Positions 1-6,879 of a DNA stretch of 10,275 nt are shown here, piece by piece. Each line of letters opens with the position of its first letter. The first letter of the stretch is position 1. The notes beneath the pieces were generated by a model. The model searched no databases and was not told the origin of the DNA. It saw only the letters and a list, made by a program, of their open reading frames with translations. This DNA is from Clostridia bacterium (GTDB lineage: Bacteria; Bacillota; Clostridia; Christensenellales; Aristaeellaceae), in assembly GCA_009776385.1 (NCBI GenBank), contig WRFT01000048.1:1-10275 (forward strand). The letters are read 5' to 3'. The position numbers were made by a program, and so were the translations under genes.

Positions 1-544
1 CGTGACGGGGAGAGCGTGTACCCGTAGACAGCTTCCCGTCAGAGAATGCGCCCGCGCCGCCTTCACCAAACTGTACATTACTTTCCTGAAGAAACACGCC
101 TCCTGCGAAGAATTTCTCCACATCCGACGAACGGCTGTCCACATCCTTCCCGCGTTCAACCAGCACCGGGCTTACGCCATTCTCAGCCAGAAACAGCGCG
201 GCGAACAGGCCCGCCGGGCCCGCGCCCACCACCACGGGCGGGTGTTCAAAATGGCAGGCGAGCCGTCGCGCGGGTATGGGTTCATTAGACGTTGGCATCC
301 GGAGCGCCGCGTTCCTACGGACGCGCACCGCGTCGGACACGCGCACATCCAGGGTATACACCATCAAAATACGCGGTTTTTGCCGCGCGTCAACGCTGGA
401 TTTCACAATGCTGATTGCTTCAATGGCATCCTGCGATACGGACAGACGCGCGGCGCACAGCCTTCGCAGCGCCGGTTCCCCGTCGCCCGGATTGGCCTTG
501 ATGTTCGTCAGGCGAACCGTCCCGCCTCTTCCCGCGAGGCTCAC
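1..544 (-). CDS. FAD-dependent oxidoreductase, COG2509-like (N-terminal part, cut by window edge)
   Basis: The first 181 residues are visible; the rest lies beyond base 1. An N-terminal domain of about 100 residues (start near VRLTNIK, residues 10-16, then IVKSSVDARQK at about 46-56 and VYTLDV) precedes a dinucleotide-binding Rossmann motif VVVGAGPAGLFAAL (residues 104-117, glycines 107, 109, 112). E130 ends the second strand, as in FAD enzymes that bind the ribose. The stretch VQFGEGGAGAFSDGKL (157-172) is typical of the family of uncharacterised FAD-dependent dehydrogenases found in Firmicutes and Bacteroidetes. The physiological substrate of this family is not known to me. The chosen start is a GTG that overlaps the TGA of the preceding gene as GTGA, with a GGGG stretch just upstream; family members usually begin a few residues before the RLTNIK segment, which fits. 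The overlap suggests translational coupling with the uroporphyrinogen-decarboxylase-like gene. Confidence 0.85.
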   Translation of the reverse strand, partial: MSLAGRGGTVRLTNIKANPGDGEPALRRLCAARLSVSQDAIEAISIVKSSVDARQKPRILMVYTLDVRVSDAVRVRRNAALRMPTSNEPIPARRLACHFEHPPVVVGAGPAGLFAALFLAENGVSPVLVERGKDVDSRSSDVEKFFAGGVFLQESNVQFGEGGAGAFSDGKLSTGTRSPRH

Positions 545-1860
545 CCGTTCCCCGCGTATACGCGGTCTATCTCCTCGCGCATGATTTGAACCCAGCGGAC
601 GGCATTGTCCGCGCACCCGCCGAGGGTATGGTTATCCTTCATAATAAACTCACAGATTCCGCCCCGTGTCTGCTGCGCGGCGCTTCGGCAATCCGCGCGG
701 ACCACCGCGGTGTTCATACGGCTCTCGGCTAAAGGGGTGGGTTTTAGCTTGACCGAGGCAATATACTGTTTCCCCAGATTATCGGGTACCGTGCCAAAAT
801 CGGACCAAGGGGCAACGGAAACACGGCGCAGCCTCGGAATTTGACGTATGCAGCGCCAGCGGCTCTCATATGCCTCGCAGCAGCCGTAACAATTCAATCC
901 GAAATGCTCGAGCAGCCGCAGATGGTAAGGGAAGATGAACTCGGCATACATATCCGGTGATACCGAGGAGGTCTCCTGGCTTTCACAGAACCCCCACATC
1001 CCGCGTAAGGACGCGGCTTCCGTCTGCCGCGCGCACGGAAGCTGGCGGGTAAATCCAAATCCGCCGCTGCCAACATAGGTTCCGCCGGTATTCGGCGACA
1101 GGAGCCCTTTTGCTTCCATTTCTTTTATCATGGCCAGTTTCCCTTCGCAAAGCAGGTTCATCATGCGGTGCACCCATTCGGGCTGTTCTATCATATCACA
1201 TAAAAAGTTTTCCAGCCCGCGCAGGGCGATGTAGTTGTTCGTCATGCCCAGCGACCACCACCATGCCGTACGCTGCCTTACCGTGAGGATGCCGGAAAAA
1301 ACGTTCTGCGCCAGCTCCAGCAACGCTTCGGACGCCTTTTGGTCCACATGAAAACAGGGATGATGAATACGGCTTAAATCCTTATCATAGTCCACCAGCG
1401 TTGGCTTGACGATATAACTGCCGCCGTTGCCGCCGCCTATGCGCCGGATGTCCAACCCCCAACCATCATCGGTATAGACATGGGGCACATCGAAAAACGG
1501 CTCAATGACCTTATCGTCCTTCAAGACTTCCGCCCAGTGGATTTCCTTGGCGAGCCGCCTTTCCCATTCACGGGCCTGCGTATTTGAGCATTGCAGCGTA
1601 TGCGGCGGGATAATTTCATCCCAACTGTTTTCAGGATCGATAAAAACAAGCGGCTCATCCGTTTCCAAGTCGTTATGCGCCGTCCACAGCTTAGCCTTAG
1701 CCGTCATATCCGGCCTTGCCGCGATACCGGCCACCCGCTCGGCCAACGAACGCAGACGCGCTGTGTCCGCTTGCGAAAACACCTGTTCCTGCGCGCGGGC
1801 AGGGTCTTGGGAGCCGTGGGACGTTTTATCGTGTGGCTCCGGTTTACGATGACCGCTCAT
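541..1860 (-). CDS. Uroporphyrinogen decarboxylase-like protein (methyltransferase superfamily)
   Basis: This is a cytosolic protein of 439 residues with no signal peptide. It belongs to the URO-D / corrinoid-methyltransferase-like barrel superfamily, in a subgroup common in Clostridia. Family hallmarks I recognise are LWTAHNDLETDEP (58-70), MWGFCESQETSSVSP (288-302), a Cys-rich motif LNCYGCCEAYESRW (322-335) followed by IPRLRRVSVAPWSD (341-354), and the C-terminal EFIMKDNHTLGG (404-415). The heme-pathway signature MRQAGR of true HemE is absent, so synthesis of coproporphyrinogen is unlikely. Relatives such as MtaA and MtbA move methyl groups to or from corrinoid or thiol acceptors using a zinc bound by His and Cys. 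Here C324, C327, C328 and C416 are candidate metal ligands, but the activity is unproven. The first 30 residues are a polar extension. The ATG start has a strong GGAGGAGAGG site four to five bases upstream. It follows the second binding-protein gene by 23 bases and overlaps the oxidoreductase gene by four. No corrinoid-binding partner is visible. Confidence 0.8.
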   Translation of the reverse strand: MSGHRKPEPHDKTSHGSQDPARAQEQVFSQADTARLRSLAERVAGIAARPDMTAKAKLWTAHNDLETDEPLVFIDPENSWDEIIPPHTLQCSNTQAREWERRLAKEIHWAEVLKDDKVIEPFFDVPHVYTDDGWGLDIRRIGGGNGGSYIVKPTLVDYDKDLSRIHHPCFHVDQKASEALLELAQNVFSGILTVRQRTAWWWSLGMTNNYIALRGLENFLCDMIEQPEWVHRMMNLLCEGKLAMIKEMEAKGLLSPNTGGTYVGSGGFGFTRQLPCARQTEAASLRGMWGFCESQETSSVSPDMYAEFIFPYHLRLLEHFGLNCYGCCEAYESRWRCIRQIPRLRRVSVAPWSDFGTVPDNLGKQYIASVKLKPTPLAESRMNTAVVRADCRSAAQQTRGGICEFIMKDNHTLGGCADNAVRWVQIMREEIDRVYAGNG

Positions 1861-1883
1861 ATTCCCTCTCCTCCCGCCGCCCT

Positions 1884-2885
1884 TTAATTCTCCGCTTCCA
1901 AAATCGCCTTGGTTATCACACGGCTCTTGATATAGACGACTTTGTTGTTTACCTCGTACGGGAAATTTTCCGGTGTAACCGCCCGGCCGTCCGACAAGAT
2001 CAACGCCAGTTCGATGATGGCGCGGGCTTGTTCGAACGCGTCATTGACAACCGAGCCGTACAGTGTTCCGGCCCGAAGTGACTCAAGCGCGGGCGCGGTC
2101 GCGTCAATCCCCAGTACCGGCATGAATTTTCCGGACGAAAAGTATCCCGCCGCTTTCAGCGCGTCGATAGCGCCCAGCGCCATATCATCATTATTGCACA
2201 ACACGCATTCGATACGGTCACCAAAGGTATTAATAAAGGCGGCCATTTTTTCCTGGCCAAGGCTTCGTTCCCACATGGCCGTATCTTGTGCCAGTATTTC
2301 CATATGCACCCCGGCGGATTGAACGGCCATCGTCGAATAGCGCGTGCGCAGCTCGGCATCCTGATGACCGGGTTCGCCCTTGAGGAGGACAGTCTGCATG
2401 ACGCCGTCCCCGTTTTTATCCGCATAGGGATTGTTTTTAAAGTACTCGGCCGCGAGCAGCCCCGACAGCTCGCCCTGCTCCTTAGGGTCGATACCCACGT
2501 AATAAGCCAGTGCGTACCGGTCTAAATCGCTTGTTAACGGCTCGCGGTTGACCATGATAATGGGAACGCCCTGCTTCTTGGCCATGTCAATGAGGTATAC
2601 GGCACCCGTCCTGTCCACGGGATTGACCACCAGCGCGTCGACACCCAGCGCCAGAAGCTCGCCGATTTGGTCGTTCTGCTTATTCTGGTCATTCGCCGCA
2701 TCCCTGATATGCAGCTGCGCGCGCCCGTCAGCCTGTGTTTCCAACAGGCTGAACATGCTTTGTATAAACGTGTCCTGCCCGTTATAAATGCATACGCCCA
2801 CAACCGGCCCTTCCGCCGCCCGGGCGGACAGGCACGATGAAAGCGCCAGAAGCAATACTGCCATCCAAACGGTTATCCGTTTCAA
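1884..2885 (-). CDS. Galactose/glucose-binding protein, MglB-like (second copy)
   Basis: This is a 333-residue extracytoplasmic sugar-binding protein of the type I periplasmic-binding fold (Peripl_BP_4). Residues 1-24 form a signal sequence; ALSSC (14-18) is a weak lipobox and ARA-A (21-24) a possible ordinary cleavage site, so lipid anchoring is uncertain. By alignment with E. coli MglB from memory, the sugar contacts are kept: D38 and F40, N113, H174, D176, R180, W205, N232, D261 and N281. A calcium loop is seen at DKNGDGVMQ (156-164) with E226 as the distant ligand. These point to a glucose or galactose type ligand. The start is a TTG preceded by GGGGGAG at five bases; no ATG fits. It lies 11 bases after the half-size binding-protein gene and behind the kinase gene, not next to the transporter genes. 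It could therefore serve as a sensor partner of the kinase, a second receptor for MglAC, or both. Confidence 0.88.
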   Translation of the reverse strand: MKRITVWMAVLLLALSSCLSARAAEGPVVGVCIYNGQDTFIQSMFSLLETQADGRAQLHIRDAANDQNKQNDQIGELLALGVDALVVNPVDRTGAVYLIDMAKKQGVPIIMVNREPLTSDLDRYALAYYVGIDPKEQGELSGLLAAEYFKNNPYADKNGDGVMQTVLLKGEPGHQDAELRTRYSTMAVQSAGVHMEILAQDTAMWERSLGQEKMAAFINTFGDRIECVLCNNDDMALGAIDALKAAGYFSSGKFMPVLGIDATAPALESLRAGTLYGSVVNDAFEQARAIIELALILSDGRAVTPENFPYEVNNKVVYIKSRVITKAILEAEN

Positions 2886-2896
2886 TATTTCTCCCC

Positions 2897-3493
2897 CTAT
2901 TCCAACAACGGAAATACCAGCTTTACATTTTCTTTGCCGTATAGGTTGTCACGCGTTATCAGCTTTAGCGGAACCTCCCGCCCGCCTCCTTCCTTTAGCG
3001 CCGCGACGGCCAAATACCCCATCGCGTAGGGATCCGCCGCATAGAAGGCGTCGATGGTACCCGCTTCCAGCATCGCTACCAGCTCCGCAAGCGGCACATC
3101 CGTATCCGAGACGGGACTATCTCCTTCGGGCGCAGCCGAGACGATACAGGGAACGCTGCTGACTGTTTGCCCGATCACCACCGCCGGACAGCCGATAGAC
3201 GCCAGCACCGCTTCCGGGTGGTCTAAATAAATGACCGCGCCGTTTTTGTCTGAACAATCGGGAATCTCTCCGGCGGCCAGCACCTTTAATGACCAACGGG
3301 CATTCAAGCGCGCCGCCGCGTCGTCCATCCCCCGTTTTAACTGTAAAAGAAACGCACCCGTATCGTCAGAGACGATAAGCAAATAGGCGTCCTGCGGCGC
3401 CGGCGCGGGCTCGACGGGTGTTCTAAAACCAAACAACATGACAACGGCTGTTAACACCAGCAAAGCGCCCGCAATCAGATAGGGCCTCTTCAT
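2897..3493 (-). CDS. Membrane-anchored half-size sugar-binding-protein-like protein
   Basis: This 198-residue protein has an N-terminal hydrophobic anchor (about 6-23) without a lipobox cysteine, a Pro/Ala-rich linker (26-34), then a region resembling a type I sugar-binding protein. Residues 36-118 match the first lobe (AYLLIVSDDTGAF, then GAVIYLD and CPAVVIGQT). Residues 130-198 match the end of such proteins: DVPLAELVAMLEAGTIDAFY corresponds to the ATAPALESLRAGTLYGS segment of the neighbouring full-length copy, and YAMGYLAVAAL to the following helix. About 125-130 residues forming most of the second lobe are absent, so a normal two-lobe sugar cleft cannot form. The frame is open throughout and the AAAGGGG ribosome site suits the ATG, which argues against a decaying gene. 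It starts two bases after the kinase stop codon. A role as membrane-bound sensor adaptor for the kinase or for the second binding protein is my inference; the fold assignment is by eye. Confidence 0.75.
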   Translation of the reverse strand: MKRPYLIAGALLVLTAVVMLFGFRTPVEPAPAPQDAYLLIVSDDTGAFLLQLKRGMDDAAARLNARWSLKVLAAGEIPDCSDKNGAVIYLDHPEAVLASIGCPAVVIGQTVSSVPCIVSAAPEGDSPVSDTDVPLAELVAMLEAGTIDAFYAADPYAMGYLAVAALKEGGGREVPLKLITRDNLYGKENVKLVFPLLE

Positions 3494-3495
3494 TA

Positions 3496-5232
3496 TCAAT
3501 TCCCCTTTGCGCGCGGCAGGGTTACGGTCACCAGCGTAAAACTGTCTTCCGCGCTTTGAATGGTCAGCCCGTAATCCCCGCCGTAAGTTAACATGATGCG
3601 CTCATGCACATTTTTCAACCCTATGCCGCTGCCTGCCTCACGGGTCAGTAATGTGGCGACCTGTTCATCGCTGATGCCAATCCCGTCATCGCGGATGGTA
3701 AAGAATAAGCGGTCACCTTCCGTACACGCGTCAATTTGGATGTGCAGTTCCTCCGACTGTGTCCTGTCGATGGCATGGTTGATACAGTTTTCTACAATGG
3801 GCTGCACAATCAGCTTTAGGGTATCTTCTTTCATCGCTTCATCTGACGCGGTGATGGCATAAGAGAACTGATCCTTAAAGCGCATCTTTTGTATGATGAG
3901 ATAATTTCGCACATGCGCCAACTCCTCGGCGACGGTGATAACGGATTTCCCCTTGGAGATGGCTATTCTAAACAGCCTTGCGAGCGCCGAAACCATGATA
4001 ATGGCTTCCCTGCCGCGCCCGCGTTCCTCCATCCATATGATGGAATCCAGTGTGTTGTAAAGAAAATGCGGGTTAATCTGCGCCTGTAAGGCGTTTAACT
4101 CATACAGGCGTTTCTTCTCCTGTTCGACCACAATTTGATCCATCAGCGAACGGATGCGTGACAGCATCATATTAAAGGCAGAAGCAACAGAACGTATCTC
4201 TCTGAACCCCCTGGCGGGAATCGTTACGTTTAAATCACCGCCCGTCACCCTTTGCATGGAGGATGCCACAAGGGTAATGGGGCGGGTAACCAGATGCACC
4301 GCGAGCATCGCGCAGGCGAAAGACAATAAGGACGCGCAAAGCATGATAACCGACAGAATGCGGACAAACGCGCTTTCAAGCGTCTTGATTTCATCAATAT
4401 ACGCCACGCCCACCATGCGCCAGCGTGTTTTACCCACGGTTAGTATGATAAGAACACGTTCCCTTCCTTCCCTTGAATCCTCGGTAATGCCCAATGTCTT
4501 TTGCTGAACGGCGGTCAAGTCTTCATGAAAGAGGCCGGAGTCAATGGCCCGCTCGTAGGGATGGCTAATCAGTTCGTCAAACTCATCCAACAAATACACA
4601 TACCCGCTACGGCCCGGCGTGATTTTTTCTATCAGGGAACGCAAAAAGGTATATTCCACGTCCATCATCATCACGCCCTCGATGTATTGGCCGTCCGAAA
4701 AAAACCATTCCGCGCGCGAAATGCTGACGACATATGTTTTTTTCGCGCCGAAAAGGTTCTGTACATGGGGTGTTGAAAAGTAAGACGCGGTTCCCTGTCT
4801 TTCAAGGGCATTGACAAAAAAAGCGCTGTCCCGCACGGCCTGAGCGGGTTGGTCGAGTGAGCCTGCGGTGCTGTATATCAGGTTTCCCTGCGTGTCAAAA
4901 AGGGCAACGGCGCTGATTTCCAGCCGCGAGGCAACCAAAAAGGACAGGCGCCCTTGCCAGGCGGAATCCTCCGCGTCCGCGTCCTTTGGCAGTAAATCCG
5001 CCGCGTAGTTAAAGGAGGTTAACAGGCCGTCCGCGTACAGGTCCAAACTCTTAACCCCTTGGAGCACCGTTTCTTTCGTGCGTTCAACGGCATTGCTGGA
5101 TAGGAGGCCGGTTACCCGGGGAGACAGGGTAAGGAAGGTAAAGAGCAGTACGGTTGAAAAAGCGGCCAGCAGCATGCTGATAAGCAAATAATGCAGGCGA
5201 ACCCCTTTTTTAGCGGAAACCGGTTCAGGCAT
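3496..5232 (-). CDS. Sensor histidine kinase, YesM/LytS-like, with extracytoplasmic Cache-like domain
   Basis: This 578-residue membrane kinase has two membrane spans (about 15-36 and 291-315) enclosing some 250 extracytoplasmic residues that look like a double Cache sensor (ALFDTQGNLIYSTAG at 110-124, SGYVYLLDEFDELISH at 209-224). A HAMP linker follows (about 313-370; TRPITLVASSMQ, then GGDLNVTI). The His_kinase box is QAQINPHFLYNTLDS, with H389 the likely phosphorylated histidine. The ATPase part shows VENCINHA (480-487), RDDGIGIS (514-521) and GSGIGLKN (534-541), so all catalytic boxes are present. The pattern is that of kinases paired with YesN-type regulators. The ATG start sits inside the end of the response-regulator gene (8-base overlap) with AAAGGAG seven bases upstream. 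Two binding-protein-like genes directly follow, which suggests that the signal may be a sugar presented by one of them rather than only a ligand of the Cache domain itself. Confidence 0.93.
   Translation of the reverse strand: MPEPVSAKKGVRLHYLLISMLLAAFSTVLLFTFLTLSPRVTGLLSSNAVERTKETVLQGVKSLDLYADGLLTSFNYAADLLPKDADAEDSAWQGRLSFLVASRLEISAVALFDTQGNLIYSTAGSLDQPAQAVRDSAFFVNALERQGTASYFSTPHVQNLFGAKKTYVVSISRAEWFFSDGQYIEGVMMMDVEYTFLRSLIEKITPGRSGYVYLLDEFDELISHPYERAIDSGLFHEDLTAVQQKTLGITEDSREGRERVLIILTVGKTRWRMVGVAYIDEIKTLESAFVRILSVIMLCASLLSFACAMLAVHLVTRPITLVASSMQRVTGGDLNVTIPARGFREIRSVASAFNMMLSRIRSLMDQIVVEQEKKRLYELNALQAQINPHFLYNTLDSIIWMEERGRGREAIIMVSALARLFRIAISKGKSVITVAEELAHVRNYLIIQKMRFKDQFSYAITASDEAMKEDTLKLIVQPIVENCINHAIDRTQSEELHIQIDACTEGDRLFFTIRDDGIGISDEQVATLLTREAGSGIGLKNVHERIMLTYGGDYGLTIQSAEDSFTLVTVTLPRAKGN
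3502..3508 (-). promoter_or_regulatory. Ribosome binding site deciding the start of the half-size binding protein
   Basis: AAAGGGG on the minus strand lies eight bases before the ATG at 3493, a good distance. An upstream in-frame TTG at 3499 would be only two bases from it, so the ATG is preferred. The site lies inside the last codons of the kinase gene, which suggests coupled translation. Confidence 0.6.
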
Positions 5233-6835
5233 TTGCTTGCTCCTTTCCCCGACGCAGGCCGGAAGGGGAATAGCCGAAATGCTTTTTAAAACAGTAGCTG
5301 AAATAGCTGGGATCCGGTATGCCCACCGCCGCGGCGACCCGCGCGGTTTTCATATCCGTTGAGGTAAGCAGTTCCAGCGCGCGATCCATACGGAGGGCTG
5401 TTAAATACTGATGAAAGGTAACCTGTTTTTCCTTTTTAAAGACAGCGGAAAAGTAACTGGGGGAAACATGTAAATGACGGCACAGGGTCTCTAAAGACAA
5501 ATCCTCATCACCGAACCGCATCTGCATATATTCTTCTGCCTGACGGCTGATAAAACGGCGCGCATTCCGCCGGCCCGTCAGCACCGCGTCCAGTAAATCG
5601 GCCAGTATCGCCGACAGGAGACGCTCCGCCTCGTCAAAGGCGGGGCAGTTTAAGAAAACGGTGCGCGAAAATCGGCTGAACGCCTCGGAAAAATCGACGC
5701 GTTCGGGTGAAATTTCCGGCACGATACGAACAAACGTTAATAAAATCTCCATCAGATATGCCTGGTAGGCCTTGACACCGGGCATCGCCTCACGGCAAAC
5801 CGCCAGCAGTTCTTTTAGAAGCGCGAGCGCCCCGGCCCCTTCTGCGAGCCTGATCAGGTTGGACAGTTTCCTCAGGCGCGCCTCATCGCAGCTGATGTCC
5901 ATGCTCAATCCGTATTGAATATCATCGATGCTCATCACGGCGCTGTCCGGCGTAATGACGCTTTGCTCCAGCGCCGTCAGCGCGCGGTTCACGGCGCCCG
6001 GCAGCTTATCCATGCCGGTTACCGCCGCGCCCACGCCGATATTCAATTCACATTTTAAGTAGTAAATAACCACTTCACGCGCCTCTTTAATCAACGCGAG
6101 GGCTGACGCGGCCTGATCCGGGCTTTCCAACGGCAGCAGCAGGGCGATCATGCCGTTATAATGAAACACATGGGCGGTATACCGCGTACAGAGTGTTTCT
6201 TTTAGGATATCTATCACCGAGAAAGTCAGCAAATCCAAGTCTTGTATCCGTTCGCCGCCTTCTTGCCCGCCCACGCGGCAGAGCGCCGGCAGATAGGCGG
6301 CGGAGGCCAGGGGAAGCTCGTACCGCGCGGCGGCCTCAAGAGCGCGCGCACTGCCGATAGCGCCGGTGAAAACCGACGCTAACAGTGATTCTTTAAGCAG
6401 CGGGAAACTCATATTTAAATGCTCGCGCAGTTTAATCAGATCGTTCCGTTCGGCAAACTCCTTGTCCAGCTTCGTCTTGGTCTCCCTGAGAACCTCGCAA
6501 AATTCATCGGCTGAAATGGGTTTTAGCAGGTAGCTCATCGTTTTCATTTCGATGGCCTGCCGCACATATTCATAATCGTCGTAACCGGTTAAGATAATAA
6601 AACGCGCTGTCGGCAGAATGTCCCTGGCCCTGCGGCAGAAAGCGAGCCCGTCCATGATGGGCATACGGATATCGGTGAGTATCAAATCCGGGTGCTGCTC
6701 CTCCAGCAAAGCCAGCGCCTCCAAGCCGTTGGAAGCCTCGCCCGCCACGGTAAAGCCCAGATCACCAAACGGAATGACTTCCATCAGGCCATGGCGTATT
6801 TCCGATTCATCGTCTACTAAAATGAGTTTATACAA
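5225..6835 (-). CDS. Response regulator, YesN-like, with AraC-type DNA-binding domain
   Basis: This 536-residue cytoplasmic regulator is the likely partner of the kinase encoded just after it. The receiver domain spans about 1-120, with acidic pair D8-D9, phosphoacceptor D55 (in LILTDIRMPIMDG) and K105 (in LLKPI). A central region (about 165-300) with LNIGVGAAVTGMDKLPGAV resembles the degenerate GGDEF-like domain found in many YesN proteins. The end is a double helix-turn-helix of AraC type (about 430-530): LSLETLCRHLHVSPSYFSAVF and then VAAAVGIPDPSYFSYCFKKHFG. I chose the TTG start at 6835, giving MYKLILVDDE, because AAGGAG lies eight bases upstream. A GTG at 6844 in the same frame overlaps that ribosome site and would add only three residues. 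It follows the permease gene by 44 bases with no obvious terminator, so it is probably co-transcribed with the transporter genes it may control. Confidence 0.93.
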   Translation of the reverse strand: MYKLILVDDESEIRHGLMEVIPFGDLGFTVAGEASNGLEALALLEEQHPDLILTDIRMPIMDGLAFCRRARDILPTARFIILTGYDDYEYVRQAIEMKTMSYLLKPISADEFCEVLRETKTKLDKEFAERNDLIKLREHLNMSFPLLKESLLASVFTGAIGSARALEAAARYELPLASAAYLPALCRVGGQEGGERIQDLDLLTFSVIDILKETLCTRYTAHVFHYNGMIALLLPLESPDQAASALALIKEAREVVIYYLKCELNIGVGAAVTGMDKLPGAVNRALTALEQSVITPDSAVMSIDDIQYGLSMDISCDEARLRKLSNLIRLAEGAGALALLKELLAVCREAMPGVKAYQAYLMEILLTFVRIVPEISPERVDFSEAFSRFSRTVFLNCPAFDEAERLLSAILADLLDAVLTGRRNARRFISRQAEEYMQMRFGDEDLSLETLCRHLHVSPSYFSAVFKKEKQVTFHQYLTALRMDRALELLTSTDMKTARVAAAVGIPDPSYFSYCFKKHFGYSPSGLRRGKEQANA

Positions 6836-6843
6836 ACGCCGCA

Positions 6844-6849
6844 CTCCTT
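6844..6849 (-). promoter_or_regulatory. Ribosome binding site deciding the response-regulator start
   Basis: AAGGAG on the minus strand, eight bases before the TTG at 6835. The alternative GTG start at 6844 uses the last G of this site, which makes that GTG unlikely. Confidence 0.6.
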
Positions 6850-6879
6850 ACGGCCTTATCCGCCCCTAAAACGATGTTC

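Noticed and set aside
552..565. Perfect 14-base palindrome CCGCGTATACGCGG near the end of the URO-D-like gene
   Set aside because: It has no loop, lies in codons for a plausible C-terminus, and a palindrome of this size is expected about once by chance in a 10-kb GC-rich window.
2..589. Long open frame on the plus strand (195 codons)
   Set aside because: It is antisense to a recognisable FAD-dependent oxidoreductase on the minus strand, and its translation is Arg/His-rich with no family resemblance, as expected of a shadow in GC-rich coding DNA.
2897..3493. Calling the half-size binding protein a frameshifted pseudogene
   Set aside because: The frame is uninterrupted from anchor to stop, the ribosome site is good, and both ends of the fold are read in the same frame; an in-frame internal loss fits better.
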